Shown piece by piece: positions 9,501 to 19,359 of a stretch of 64,000 nucleotides of DNA. This stretch comes from an uncultured Anaerolineae bacterium (GTDB lineage Bacteria; Chloroflexota; Anaerolineae; J036; Brachytrichaceae). Each line of letters starts with the position of its first letter. Position 1 is the stretch's first letter. The notes below the pieces were generated by a model. The model was not told the DNA's origin, did not search any database, and saw nothing but the letters and a program-made list of their open reading frames with translations. The stretch covers positions 1-64,000 of the forward strand of contig CALBEF010000030.1 in the NCBI GenBank assembly GCA_937927775.1. Reading direction: 5' to 3'. The translations under genes and the position numbers were made by a program.

Positions 9501-10703
9501 GTGCCCGACATCGAACAACTGAAGCGCGACGCCGAAGCGCGCCGTGAAGCAATCATCGCCATGCGGCGCGACCTGCACGCGCACCCTGAACTGGCTTTTC
9601 AGGAAAGGCGCACCGCAGGCATCGTGGCGCAGCGCCTCAACGAGCTGGGCTACGAAGTGCAAACCGGCGTCGGCGAGACTGGCGTAGTGGGCGTGATGGA
9701 GGGCGCGCGCGCCGGTCACACCTTGCTGCTGCGCTTCGATATGGACGCGCTGCCGATTCAGGAGATGGTGGATGTGCCCTTCCGCTCGCGCAACGATGGC
9801 GTGATGCACGCCTGCGGGCACGACGCGCATACGGCGATCGGGCTGGGCGTGGCGGAGATGCTGGCCGCGTGGCGCGATGAATGGGGGGGCGCGGTGAAGT
9901 TTGTCTTTCAGCCGGCGGAAGAAATTGTGGCCGGCGCGCGCGCCATGATCCGCGATGGCGCGCTGGAGCATCCCCGGCCCGATCGCGCCCTGTCGATGCA
10001 CATCTTCAGCACACTGCCCACCGGCGTGGTGTCGCTGGCCGACGGCCCGACGATGGCCGGCAGCGGCGCGTTCACCGTCACAGTGCGCGGGCGCGGCGCG
10101 CACGGCGCCATGCCGCACCAGGGCGCCGATCCTATCGTTGGCGCAGCGCACATCATCACCGCGTTGCAGTCGATTGTGTCGCGCAACGTGAATCCAATGG
10201 AACAGGGCGTCGTGACGGTGGGGTACGTGCGGGGTGGGACGGCCCCGAACATCATCCCCGACGCGGTTGAGTTTGGCGGCACGACGCGCGCGTTCAGCGA
10301 GGCGGTTGGCCGGCTGCTCAACGAGCGCATTCAGGAGATCGCCGCGCACACGGCGCGCGCGCTGGGCCTGGAAGCGAGCGTCGCCATCTCGGACGCGGCA
10401 ACGCCGCCGCTGGTCAACGACCCGGCCATGGCGGAGATCGTGCGCCGCAACGCCCGCCGGCTGGTCGGCGCGGAGCATGTCGATACGCAGTTCCGCCTGA
10501 TGGGCGCGGAGGATGCCGCCTTCTTTCTGCAGGCGGTTCCGGGCGCGTTTGTTTTTGTCGGCGCCGGCAACCCGGCCAGAGGCATCAGCGAGCCGCACCA
10601 CAGCCCGCGCTTTCAGATCGACGAAGATGCCCTGCCGCTGGCGATGGCGCTCCTGACGGCCAGCGCGATCGATATGCTCGAAGGCTGCCGGGAAGGCTCT
10701 TAA
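9501..10703 (+). CDS. M20-family amidohydrolase (hippurate hydrolase / amidase-like)
   Basis: GTG start 6 nt after AGGAGG; MRRDLHAHPELAFQE; MHACGHDAHTAIGLG; FVFQPAEEIVAGA. Confidence 0.9.
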   Translation: MPDIEQLKRDAEARREAIIAMRRDLHAHPELAFQERRTAGIVAQRLNELGYEVQTGVGETGVVGVMEGARAGHTLLLRFDMDALPIQEMVDVPFRSRNDGVMHACGHDAHTAIGLGVAEMLAAWRDEWGGAVKFVFQPAEEIVAGARAMIRDGALEHPRPDRALSMHIFSTLPTGVVSLADGPTMAGSGAFTVTVRGRGAHGAMPHQGADPIVGAAHIITALQSIVSRNVNPMEQGVVTVGYVRGGTAPNIIPDAVEFGGTTRAFSEAVGRLLNERIQEIAAHTARALGLEASVAISDAATPPLVNDPAMAEIVRRNARRLVGAEHVDTQFRLMGAEDAAFFLQAVPGAFVFVGAGNPARGISEPHHSPRFQIDEDALPLAMALLTASAIDMLEGCREGS

Positions 10704-10803
10704 ACTGATCTTTCACTGCCATCGGCCTGACCCGCCTGTTGACTCTGGCGGCGCCCGGCGCGGGCTGGATCATTGGCGTGTTCTCCCGCCTATAATCGGC
10801 CGC

Positions 10804-11373
10804 ATGTCTGAGCATGAGCAAAACCCTTCTGCGCCACAGGATGCCGAGCAGGAGCGACTGGACACGTGGCTGCGGACGGGGAACGAGCGGCAATTCCGCC
10901 AGCAGTTGCGCGCCGGCACGCGCCTGTTGCAGCAGGGCAAAGCGAAAGAAGCGCTGCCCCTGCTCAAACGCGCGCATGAAATCCGGCCCGATGACGCCGA
11001 CGCGGCGCTGAATCTTGGCGGCGCCTATCTGATGTCGGGCCGGCACCGCGACGCCATCCCCGTGCTGGAACGCGCGGTGCAACTGGCGCCGGACAGCGCG
11101 CGATTGTGGATCAGTCTGGGCGCAGCATATCTGGGCAATCCCATTCTGGCCGGCGAAGAACAGCAGTTGAAGGCGTTGTCGGCGTTTCAGCAGGCGTTGA
11201 AGATCGATCCGTTTGCGCCGAGCGCGGCCTACAACATCGGCCTGGTGCACCGCGACCGGGGAGAGATCGACCTGGCGATTGCCGCTTTCCGCCGCGCGCT
11301 CAAGTCTGATCCTGGCGATCGGGATGCAAAGCGTTTGCTGGAGCGGCTGGAGCGCGGCGCGCAGACAAGCTGA
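10804..11373 (+). CDS. Tetratricopeptide-repeat protein
   Basis: Repeated TPR pattern: AKEALPLLKRAHEIRPDDADAALNLGGAYLMSGRHRDAIPVLERAVQLAPDSARLWISLGAAYL. Confidence 0.8.
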   Translation: MSEHEQNPSAPQDAEQERLDTWLRTGNERQFRQQLRAGTRLLQQGKAKEALPLLKRAHEIRPDDADAALNLGGAYLMSGRHRDAIPVLERAVQLAPDSARLWISLGAAYLGNPILAGEEQQLKALSAFQQALKIDPFAPSAAYNIGLVHRDRGEIDLAIAAFRRALKSDPGDRDAKRLLERLERGAQTS

Positions 11374-11483
11374 AGGAACCGGGCAATTTACGCCCGACGT
11401 GAAACACATCCGGCCGGCGGGCAGGAGAAGCGGACCGGACGCCGCATGTTGCAGGGCGCAACACAATACGCTAGAATGCGGGC

Positions 11484-11765
11484 ATGGCAATTCTGCATGT
11501 GCGAAATATCCCGAAGCCGCTGTACGAGCGCGCGCGACGCATCGCGACGCAGCGCGGCAAGTCGCTGAGCGCGATGGTCATCGAACTGCTCGAGGAACTC
11601 GATCAGCGCGAGAGTGAGCGCAGGCGGGCTGTCACGCTGATGCGGCGGATACGCGCCGACATGGAAGCGCGCCGGCAGGATTGGCCGCAGGATGCGCCGG
11701 ATGCTGCCCGGATCATCCGCGAATGCCGGGAAGAACGAGAACGCGAACTGACGGGCAGCCTGTAA
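11484..11765 (+). CDS. Ribbon-helix-helix-like antitoxin of VapBC-type module
   Basis: MAILHVRNIPKPLYERARRIATQRGKSLSAMVIELLEELD; overlaps downstream PIN gene (TAATG). Confidence 0.75.
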   Translation: MAILHVRNIPKPLYERARRIATQRGKSLSAMVIELLEELDQRESERRRAVTLMRRIRADMEARRQDWPQDAPDAARIIRECREERERELTGSL

Positions 11766-12199
11766 TGATCTGCGTGCTCGACGCCAGCGTGATTGTTGCG
11801 CTGTTTGTGCCCCAACCGGCCACGGACGCCGCCATTGCCTTTCTGGAGCGGGCGTTCGCGCGCCACAACAGAAGCTTGCTTGCGCCAGATTGCATTTACT
11901 ACGAAGTGACAGGGGCGCTCCGAAAGTGGGAGCGGACAGGCAGCTATCGCAGCACGGACGAAGACCTCTTGAAGCTCTACGACCTGCCCATCACGGCGAT
12001 CTCGTGCAGGGAACTGATGCCGGCAGCGGCGACAATCAGCCGCTTGTATATGCTTTCGCCTTACGACGCTTTCTATCTTGCGCTCGCGCAGCGCCAGAAC
12101 GCGCCACTCATCACGGCAGATGAACGTCTGATCAACGGCGCGAAAGGCAAAGGGTTCGACGCGCGCAGTGTGATGGTCATGGGGGAAATGGGGGAGTAG
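11765..12199 (+). CDS. vapC: PIN-domain toxin (VapC-like ribonuclease)
   Basis: MICVLDASVIVALFVPQPATDAAIAFLERAF...SPYDAFYLALAQRQNAPLITADERL; conserved PIN acidic residues. Confidence 0.85.
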   Translation: MICVLDASVIVALFVPQPATDAAIAFLERAFARHNRSLLAPDCIYYEVTGALRKWERTGSYRSTDEDLLKLYDLPITAISCRELMPAAATISRLYMLSPYDAFYLALAQRQNAPLITADERLINGAKGKGFDARSVMVMGEMGE

Positions 12200-12208
12200 G
12201 CCGGCCCC

Positions 12209-12985
12209 TCATCTGGCCGCTGCGCCCGACTCCAGCCATTCTTCGGCGATGGGCCGGGCGAATACGATCAGCCGGTGCGAATTGTCTGTCGGCGGCCAGC
12301 ATGTGAGCAGGGTCAGCCGCGTATCCTCGCTGGGCATGATCCACTGAGCGTTCTCGATCCGCGCCGCCAAAGGCTGACCGCGCTCGAGCAGCACTTTGCG
12401 CTCAGTGACCTCGTAGGTCACTTTGCGCCGTTCGCCGATGACGATGATCTGGTCGAGCGGCTGCAACTCCCTGACGCGCGCAAAGACGCGGCCCCGGATG
12501 TTGTGATGCCCGTTCAACACCAGGTTGCCCGGCTCCCCCAGGCGCGCGGATGCGCTGTGCCATCCTGAAGTCCGGCCCGAAGGCACGCCCCACTCGGCAG
12601 TGCGGCCATTCCGGCTGACGATGAGTTTGACCGGCTGCACCGGCGCGTCAAGGTCGATGGCAGGGATGACGATGCGGCGCGGGATTTCTGGCTGCATTTC
12701 CGGCGCTTTGAGCGCGCGCGCCGCTGCCTGCCCGGAAGCGGAGGTTGCTACTGGTGTTGTGTCTCTGGCCGGCGCGTCTGCGGGGGCAGGCGCGAGGGTC
12801 TGCGTCTGCGCGCTGGTTGCAACGCGCGGGGGCTGCGGCGGGTGTGATAGTGCGAAGTTGGTCGGCTGCGGGGGGGCAGGCTGTTCGGCGGACACGGTCA
12901 TCACCAGGCCGGCCAGGATGAGCAACACCCCTGCGAGCAAAGCGAGCAGGGCGATGACGCGCCGCAACCAGATTCGCTGATCCAT
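12209..12985 (-). CDS. Sortase (class E/F-like)
   Basis: N-terminal TM; RIVIPAIDLDAPV; LVLNGHHNIRGRVFARV; TLLTCWPPTDNSHRLIVFARP (Cys/Arg active site). Confidence 0.85.
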   Translation of the reverse strand: MDQRIWLRRVIALLALLAGVLLILAGLVMTVSAEQPAPPQPTNFALSHPPQPPRVATSAQTQTLAPAPADAPARDTTPVATSASGQAAARALKAPEMQPEIPRRIVIPAIDLDAPVQPVKLIVSRNGRTAEWGVPSGRTSGWHSASARLGEPGNLVLNGHHNIRGRVFARVRELQPLDQIIVIGERRKVTYEVTERKVLLERGQPLAARIENAQWIMPSEDTRLTLLTCWPPTDNSHRLIVFARPIAEEWLESGAAAR

Positions 12986-13000
12986 CGGGAGTCAGTATAC

Positions 13001-13034
13001 CTTCCCGCAGGTATGCCCCGAACCTGCGGGAGGG
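13001..13034. repeat. Dispersed palindrome copy A (CTCCCGCAGGT/ACCTGCGGGAG family)
   Basis: ccttcccgcaggtatgccccgaacctgcgggagg, between divergent genes. Confidence 0.8.
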
Positions 13035-13147
13035 TGAATGGTGATAGCGCCGCTTATCGTTTTCACATGATGGCACTGTAAAATATTCTCTGCGCAGGCC
13101 GGCGCAAGCGCGTTGAGGCGGCGGCCGGGCATGGACTGGCTGCATCC

Positions 13148-14605
13148 ATGCGGCCAGGGAAAGCAGTCAGGTGTGATGTGACATTCTCGAATGATGAGTT
13201 GCCTGCAAGATGGCGTGTGGATCGACCGGCGATTCGCGCTGTGGAGCCGCTCTCCGATGTCAGCGAAGCCATCGCCGTTGCGCTGGCGCGGCCGATCTCA
13301 TCGCTGCCGCTGTCTATGCGCTGCCATCCGGGCAGCCGTGTGACGCTTGTGTGCGCCGATCCCAACTACGACCCCGATAGTCTGGATGATCTCCTGGCGC
13401 CGGCGCTCATCCGGGAATTGAAAGCCGCCGGCGTCCATGATGAGGACATCACCATCCTGACTGCGACGGGGCTGGGCCGGCAGAGCAGCCGCGCGGAGAT
13501 TTATCTGCAACTGGGCGAAGCGGTGGTTGGGCATTACCCTGTCCTCAACCACGACCCGCATGACCTGCGCGAGAACGACGATCTGGGCGTGTTCGAAAGT
13601 GTGCCGGTGCGTGTGAACTATCACGCAGTTGAGGCGGATGTGCTGATTGCCACCGGCGTGGTGCGGCCCCATGCCTATGCGGGATACACCGGCGGCAGCA
13701 AAGTAGTGGCTGTGGGATGCGCCGGCGCCGCCACCATCAACGAGCTGTACAGCCCCCGCTTTCTGGACGATCCATCTGTGCTGGCCGGCAACGTGAGCGA
13801 AAACGCCTGCCAGCGCGCCATTCGTGAGATCGGGCAGCGGGCCGGCCTGGGGTTTGTGCTGAACGCTGTCGTCGATCCCGGCGGCAATGTGGTGGCGGTT
13901 GCCGCCGGCGCGCCGAATGCTGTGCACGACCGGCTGGTTGAGTTTGCCCGCGATATCTACGAGGTCGAGGCGCCCCGCGAGGCGTACAACGTCATCATTG
14001 CGCCGCCTGCTGAACCCGGCCGAGATCTGTACTGCGCAAGCTGCGATAGCGTCTTCATCACCATGCCGCGCAACGGCGTGCTGGTGAAGGGCGGGGTGCT
14101 GGTGCTCCCGCTCGGAGAGCCAACGGCAAACGAGGCCGGCGGCCCAAGCGCAGATCGGCAGCGGTTTCTCGACATTCTGGCGGACGCAACCGATATGGGC
14201 GACATCCTGCGCCAACTGCGCCGGCAGGGCATTCGCAGTGGCGAGCATTGCGCGTACACGCTGGCGCGAGGCATCGTCGAGCATGGCTACCGGGTCATCA
14301 TTGTGGGGGACGACAGCGCGCGTGTGACAGGCCGGAGCGGATTGATCCCCGCGCGCAACATGGCCGAGGCGGCTGAACTGGCGGAAGCGTTTGTCGGCAG
14401 CCGCCCGTATGCGCTGGTGATGCCGCCCGGACGCCGGCTGATGCCCAGCTACACGGGCCTGAAGCGGTTTGGGCGCGCTCCGATTGACGATCCGTCTGGA
14501 ATTGAGGATACTCGGCGGGCCGTGCGGCAGTCAGGGGCTGATCTGCATCTGGAGCGCGACTTCGACTCACTGCTGCCCGAGAGCGGCTTGTACTCGGAAA
14601 ACTGA
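13148..14605 (+). CDS. LarA-like (DUF2088) nickel-pincer racemase/epimerase family protein
   Basis: RPHAYAGYTGGSKVVAVGCAG motif; CADPN; NAVVDPGGNVVAVAAGAP. Confidence 0.75.
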   Translation: MRPGKAVRCDVTFSNDELPARWRVDRPAIRAVEPLSDVSEAIAVALARPISSLPLSMRCHPGSRVTLVCADPNYDPDSLDDLLAPALIRELKAAGVHDEDITILTATGLGRQSSRAEIYLQLGEAVVGHYPVLNHDPHDLRENDDLGVFESVPVRVNYHAVEADVLIATGVVRPHAYAGYTGGSKVVAVGCAGAATINELYSPRFLDDPSVLAGNVSENACQRAIREIGQRAGLGFVLNAVVDPGGNVVAVAAGAPNAVHDRLVEFARDIYEVEAPREAYNVIIAPPAEPGRDLYCASCDSVFITMPRNGVLVKGGVLVLPLGEPTANEAGGPSADRQRFLDILADATDMGDILRQLRRQGIRSGEHCAYTLARGIVEHGYRVIIVGDDSARVTGRSGLIPARNMAEAAELAEAFVGSRPYALVMPPGRRLMPSYTGLKRFGRAPIDDPSGIEDTRRAVRQSGADLHLERDFDSLLPESGLYSEN

Positions 14606-14629
14606 CACCGCTGAAGGAAGGTGCACTTC

Positions 14630-15778
14630 ATGAAAGTCTCGTGTCTGCAGGAAAATCTGGCGAAGGGCTTGAATATCGTCGGCCGGGCTGTGGCAGCGCG
14701 CACGGCCACGCTGCCGGTGCTGACGCACGTGCTGCTCGCAACCGACGGCGGCCGGCTGAAGATCGCCGCAACCAATCTTGAACTGGGCATCAACTGCTGG
14801 GTGGGCGCGAAGGTGGAGGATGAAGGCGCCATCACGGTGCCGGCCCGCACGTTCACCGAGCTGGTTGCCCTGCTCCCGCCGGACCGCGTCGATCTGGAAC
14901 TGAACATTCGCACCCAGACCCTGCGCGTCACCTCCAGCCGCACGGACAACAACATCAAAGGCATCGACGCCCAGGAGTTCCCGATCATCCCGACCTTCGA
15001 GGCGGCGGATGTCCGCGACGGCGCGGCGTATATCGAAGCCGGCGCGCTCAGGGGCATGATCAACAAGGTGGTCTTTGCGGCCGCCACAGACGAGAGCCGG
15101 CCCATGCTGACCGGTGTGCTGACAAAGCTGGAAGGCGACAGGATCACCATGGCCGCGTCGGATGGCTTCCGGCTGAGCGTGTGCAGCACGACCCTGAAGG
15201 AGCCGGTGGCCGAGGCGCGCGCCATCCTCATTCCGGCCAGGGCTGTGTCCGAGGTCGCGCGCATCGTGGGCGACCAGGAGGAGCCGGTGGCGATCAGCGT
15301 GACGCCCTCGCGCGGCCAGGTGCTCTTTCACATGGCCAACGTCGATCTGGTGGCGCAGTTGATCGATCAACGCTATCCAGACTACGAGCCGATCATTCCC
15401 AGGAAGACCGAGACGCGCATGGTGATCAACACCGCCGATCTGCTGAAAGCGTGCCGCCAGGCCAGCATCTTCGCGCGCGACGCCTCCGACACGATGCGCC
15501 TGCAGATCAAGCCGGGCGAGGATCTGGAGCCGGGGTCGGTCAGGATCATGGCCCGCGCAGACGAGACCGGCGACAATCAAAGCCAGTTGGAAGCGAGCGT
15601 TACCGGGCCGGAAATGGAGATCGCCTTTAACGTGAAGTACCTGATTGATGTGCTGTCGGTGATGTCCACGCCGCAGGTCGCCTTTGAAAGCAACGGGGCG
15701 CGCAGCCCCGGCATGTTCAAGCCGGTGGGCGAGGACAACTTTCTGCACGTGGTTATGCCGATGCACATGCCGAAGTGA
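14630..15778 (+). CDS. dnaN: DNA polymerase III subunit beta (sliding clamp)
   Basis: MKVSCLQENLAKGLNIVGRAVAARTATLPVLTHVLLATDGGRLKIAATNLELGI; end VVMPMHMPK; SD GGAAGG. Confidence 0.95.
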   Translation: MKVSCLQENLAKGLNIVGRAVAARTATLPVLTHVLLATDGGRLKIAATNLELGINCWVGAKVEDEGAITVPARTFTELVALLPPDRVDLELNIRTQTLRVTSSRTDNNIKGIDAQEFPIIPTFEAADVRDGAAYIEAGALRGMINKVVFAAATDESRPMLTGVLTKLEGDRITMAASDGFRLSVCSTTLKEPVAEARAILIPARAVSEVARIVGDQEEPVAISVTPSRGQVLFHMANVDLVAQLIDQRYPDYEPIIPRKTETRMVINTADLLKACRQASIFARDASDTMRLQIKPGEDLEPGSVRIMARADETGDNQSQLEASVTGPEMEIAFNVKYLIDVLSVMSTPQVAFESNGARSPGMFKPVGEDNFLHVVMPMHMPK

Positions 15779-15783
15779 CGGGT

Positions 15784-15840
15784 TCGTAAGGTTAATCAGG
15801 TTCGTAAGGTTGCGAAGGTTCGTAAGGTTGCTCAGGTTCG
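15784..15840. repeat. 9-bp periodic array (GGTTNNNNA; GGTTCGTAA)
   Basis: ggttcgtaa ggttaatca ggttcgtaa ggttgcgaa ggttcgtaa ggttgctca. Confidence 0.85.
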
Positions 15841-15856
15841 CGTGTTAAGCGCCTCT

Positions 15857-15887
15857 CCCTCCCGCAGGTCTGGCACCTGCGGGAGGG
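15857..15887. repeat. Dispersed palindrome copy B
   Basis: ccctcccgcaggtctggcacctgcgggaggg between convergent dnaN and efp. Confidence 0.85.
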
Positions 15888-15894
15888 TCAGTTC

Positions 15895-16455
15895 TTAGAC
15901 GCGCGTCACGTATTGGCCGGTGCGCGTGTCGATGCGCAATACATCGTTCTCGTTCACGAACAGCGGCGCCGTCACCTTGAGGCCGGTCTCCAGCGTCACG
16001 ACTTTGGCGCCCCCGCCGGCGGCGGTGTCTCCGGCAATGTCGCGCGGCGAATCAACGACCCGCAGATCGACGGTCACCGGCAGTTCCACATCCAGCGGCT
16101 CGCCCTCCAGCGAGACCAGCTTCAGTTGCAGACCTTCCTTCAAATAGCCGGCCTGTTCGCCGAGCAGCTTTTCGCCCAGCGCGAACTGCTCGTATGTTTC
16201 CGTGTCCATGAAGTTGTAGAAATCGCCGTCGTGGTACAGAAACTGCACCGGCCTCTTGTCCAGTTCGACGTCTTCCACGCGGTTGCCGGACTGGAATGTG
16301 CGCTCGAATTGCGCGCCGCTGCGCAAATTGACGATCCTGACGCGAATGGTGGCATTGCCGCGGCCGGGTTTGTTGTGGGTGTACTCCAGCACCTTGAACA
16401 GCTCTCCGTCCAGCCGGAAGCAGGCGCCTTTGCGCAAATCGTTGACATCAATCAT
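15895..16455 (-). CDS. efp: Translation elongation factor P
   Basis: MIDVNDLRKGACFRLDGELFKVLEYTHNKPGRGNATIRVRIVNLRSGAQFERTFQSGNRVEDVELDKRPVQFLYHDGDFYNFMDTETYEQ. Confidence 0.95.
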   Translation of the reverse strand: MIDVNDLRKGACFRLDGELFKVLEYTHNKPGRGNATIRVRIVNLRSGAQFERTFQSGNRVEDVELDKRPVQFLYHDGDFYNFMDTETYEQFALGEKLLGEQAGYLKEGLQLKLVSLEGEPLDVELPVTVDLRVVDSPRDIAGDTAAGGGAKVVTLETGLKVTAPLFVNENDVLRIDTRTGQYVTRV

Positions 16456-16513
16456 GGGCAGGCTGATTGTACTAAACTTAGCCCGATCTTCACATTTGGA
16501 TTCATGAACACCG

Positions 16514-17494
16514 ATGAACAGGCAACTCGACCCGGACGACATTCGATTCTTTGCCGGCCGCTCCCATCCAAAGCTGGCCGCCGACATCACGGCGTATCTC
16601 GGCATTGAGCTTGATCCTTCTCACACCTCGCGCTTCAACAACGACAATCTGTACGTGCAGCTCGGCACGGCGGTGCGCGGGCGCACAGTCTTCATCCTGC
16701 AATCGCTCATCCCCCCGGTCAGCGACGCGCTGCTGGAGCTGCTGATGATGTGCGACATCGCGCGCAGCGCCGCGGCGCGCGAGGTGCATGCCATCATTCC
16801 ATACTACTCATACGCCCGCTCGGACAAGAAGGACGCCCCGCGCATTTCGATCACCGCGAAACTGGTGGCCGATCTGCTGAAGACATCCGGCGCCACGCAC
16901 GTCATGACCATGACGTTGCACTCGCCCCAGGTGCATGGCTTCTTCAGTCTGCCAACCGACCCGCTGACCTCGCGCCCGTTGTTTGTCAGGCACTTCCGCG
17001 AACGGGATCTCAATCCGAATGAGACAATTGTCGTCGCGCCCGATCTTGGCCGGGCCAAGCCCACGGCCCGTTTCGCCGCCGAACTGGGCCTCAACGTGGC
17101 CACAGCCGACAAGGCGCGTGTTTCGGACACCGAAGTTGTCATTCGGGGACTGGTGGGCAAACAGGTCAAGGGCTTCAAGCAGGCCCTGATCTACGACGAT
17201 GAGATCGCCACCGGCGGCTCGGTTGTGGAACTGAGCAAGGTGCTCGTCACCAATGGGGTGGAGCGCATCACTGTGATTTGCACGCATGGCCTGTTCGTCG
17301 GCCCGGCGCTGGAACGGCTGGCAGCGATCCCGCAGATCAAGGAGATCGTGTGCACCGACACGGTGCCGGTTCCACCTGAAAAGCGGCTGCCGAATATGAC
17401 CGTCCTGTCGGTCGCGCCGGTTTTCGGCGAAGCCATCCTGCGCAATTATCTGCGCGAATCGCTCAGCGGCCTGTTCGCCTACGCGGAGGATTAA
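16514..17494 (+). CDS. prs: Ribose-phosphate pyrophosphokinase
   Basis: RGRTVFILQSLIPPVSDALLELLMMCDIARSAAAREVHAIIPYYSYARSDKKDAPRISITAKLVADLL; IYDDEIATGGS. Confidence 0.94.
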   Translation: MNRQLDPDDIRFFAGRSHPKLAADITAYLGIELDPSHTSRFNNDNLYVQLGTAVRGRTVFILQSLIPPVSDALLELLMMCDIARSAAAREVHAIIPYYSYARSDKKDAPRISITAKLVADLLKTSGATHVMTMTLHSPQVHGFFSLPTDPLTSRPLFVRHFRERDLNPNETIVVAPDLGRAKPTARFAAELGLNVATADKARVSDTEVVIRGLVGKQVKGFKQALIYDDEIATGGSVVELSKVLVTNGVERITVICTHGLFVGPALERLAAIPQIKEIVCTDTVPVPPEKRLPNMTVLSVAPVFGEAILRNYLRESLSGLFAYAED

Positions 17495-17696
17495 CCGCCC
17501 CAGCCCCCGGCTTCGCGTCGCTCCATCCAAATCAGACTCTGAAAGATTGGCGTCCTCTCTGGGCGTCAGCCAAAAGTCATGCCGGCGGAAGTTGCGCGGG
17601 TATAATCTTCCAGGATTCGGAACCGACACAAATTTACCCGCGCTTTGACATGCTTGCACAGCCGGGCCGGCAACGATAACTCGGAGGTTTCAGTTC

Positions 17697-18380
17697 ATGG
17701 CTTCTCTCCTTGAAAAGGTGCAAACCCTGATTTCAGCCAATCTGCATTCGCTGGTGGACAATGCGCTGAAAGCGAACTCGATGGCCGTCATCGACCAGTA
17801 CATCCGCGATGTGGACAACAACCTGGATGCGCTGGAAGACGCAGCCGCGACGGTGGGCGGGCAGGTCAAGACGCTTCAGCGCAAGCGCGATGAATACGCA
17901 AAACAGATCGCCGAGCTGGACAAGAACATCGACATGTTCCTGACCCAGAACAAAGAGGACCTGGCGCGCGCGGCGCAGGCCAAATTGAACTCGGTCAAGG
18001 ACCTGTATGAGACATTCCAGGGGCAATTGGAGCGCCAGGAGCGCGAGTACAAGTCGCTGCTCGACGCGCGCCTGAAGTTGCAGGCCAAGCTAACCACGAT
18101 TCGCCAGCAGCGCGAGGAAATGGCGGCCCTGCTCGAGCTGGCTAAAGCCAAAGAGATCACCACCCGCGCCATTCGCTCGCTCGACGATCTGGCCGGCGTG
18201 GGCGATGTGGATGTGGCGCGCATGGCCGACACCATTCGCAGCCGGCTCGACAAGGCCAGCGCCGAGGCGGAAATCCGCGCCAGCAATCTCGATCAGCAGA
18301 TGGATGAGGCGCTGGGGCGCGGCCAACTGGACGCCCAGCTCGAAGAGCGCAAGCGCCGGCTGGGGATTGGCCAGGGATAA
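17697..18380 (+). CDS. pspA: PspA/IM30 (Vipp1) family protein
   Basis: Coiled-coil; MASLLEKVQTLISANLHSLVDNALKANSMAVIDQYIRDVDNNLDALEDAAATVGGQVKTLQRKRDEY. Confidence 0.85.
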   Translation: MASLLEKVQTLISANLHSLVDNALKANSMAVIDQYIRDVDNNLDALEDAAATVGGQVKTLQRKRDEYAKQIAELDKNIDMFLTQNKEDLARAAQAKLNSVKDLYETFQGQLERQEREYKSLLDARLKLQAKLTTIRQQREEMAALLELAKAKEITTRAIRSLDDLAGVGDVDVARMADTIRSRLDKASAEAEIRASNLDQQMDEALGRGQLDAQLEERKRRLGIGQG

Positions 18381-18471
18381 GCCCGATTTTGGATTTGCGA
18401 TTTGGGATTGCGCGTGATGCGCGCCCCAGCGCAACCCCGAACCCCAAAGTCCACAGCCCCGGGTCGATATC

Positions 18472-19302
18472 ATGGGCGATCTGAAGCAGCGAGCATTCTG
18501 GGCCATGCTGCAGAATGCCCTTCTCAGCCCGGCAAGCGCGCTGGTGATCGCGGCGGCCATTCTGCTGGTCGGGCTGGGAGTGCGGGTGCCGCTGGTGGAT
18601 GCCCCGCCCGTGGCGTGGCTGGTCGTTCTCACGCCGGTGTGGCTGGCAGTGGTGGGGGCCGGCCTGGCGAACCGCGAGGCCAATGCTCAGGCCGCCTCGC
18701 AGGTCTTCCGCGAGCAGTTCAACCTGAGCGCGCTGAATGATTCCCATCTGCGGATGATGGTGGGTCAGGCCATCGCATACCGCGAGCGCATTGACGGCGC
18801 GATAGGCAGGACGGCTGATTCTGCGTTGCGTCTTCGGCTACAGGATGTGGCCGACCAGGTGCAGGAGTGGGTGCGGCGCATCTACGCGCTGGCGCGGCGG
18901 GTAGACGCCTATCGCAGCGACACGTTCCTTGCGAACGATCGCAAAGCCGCCGAGCAGTCGATCCGTCAATTGCGCGAACGTCTGGCCCGCGAGAGCGACC
19001 CGGCTATTCAGTCCGAGATTCGCGACACGATTGCGCGCCGGCAGGCCCAGGTGGCATCGCTCGAAAAACTGGACGACACGATGAGCCGGGCCGAGCTTCA
19101 GATCGAGAATACGCTCACCGCGCTGGGCACGGTGTATTCGCAAATGTTGCTGATCGACGCGCGCGATGTCAACAGCGCCAGGACGCAGCGGTTGCGCGAC
19201 AGCATCGTTGACCAGGTCAACTCACTGCAAGACGTGCTCGCGTCCATCGAAGAGGTGTACGGCGACCAGCAGGTCGCCGCGCAGTCGAGCGCCAGATCCT
19301 GA
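18472..19302 (+). CDS. Hypothetical membrane-anchored coiled-coil protein in PspA cluster
   Basis: Two N-terminal TM segments then long helical region; between pspA and nfeD. Confidence 0.7.
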   Translation: MGDLKQRAFWAMLQNALLSPASALVIAAAILLVGLGVRVPLVDAPPVAWLVVLTPVWLAVVGAGLANREANAQAASQVFREQFNLSALNDSHLRMMVGQAIAYRERIDGAIGRTADSALRLRLQDVADQVQEWVRRIYALARRVDAYRSDTFLANDRKAAEQSIRQLRERLARESDPAIQSEIRDTIARRQAQVASLEKLDDTMSRAELQIENTLTALGTVYSQMLLIDARDVNSARTQRLRDSIVDQVNSLQDVLASIEEVYGDQQVAAQSSARS

Positions 19303-19359
19303 GTCCCCGGCTTTGCGCGCCGGGGTGTGGCCCCGGCGCCCGGCGCCAGGAGCAAAGCC

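Noticed and set aside
12209-12985. Sortase-dependent pilus or surface-anchoring locus
   Set aside because: I saw no LPXTG-like sorting substrate or pilin gene adjacent; only a lone sortase is supported.
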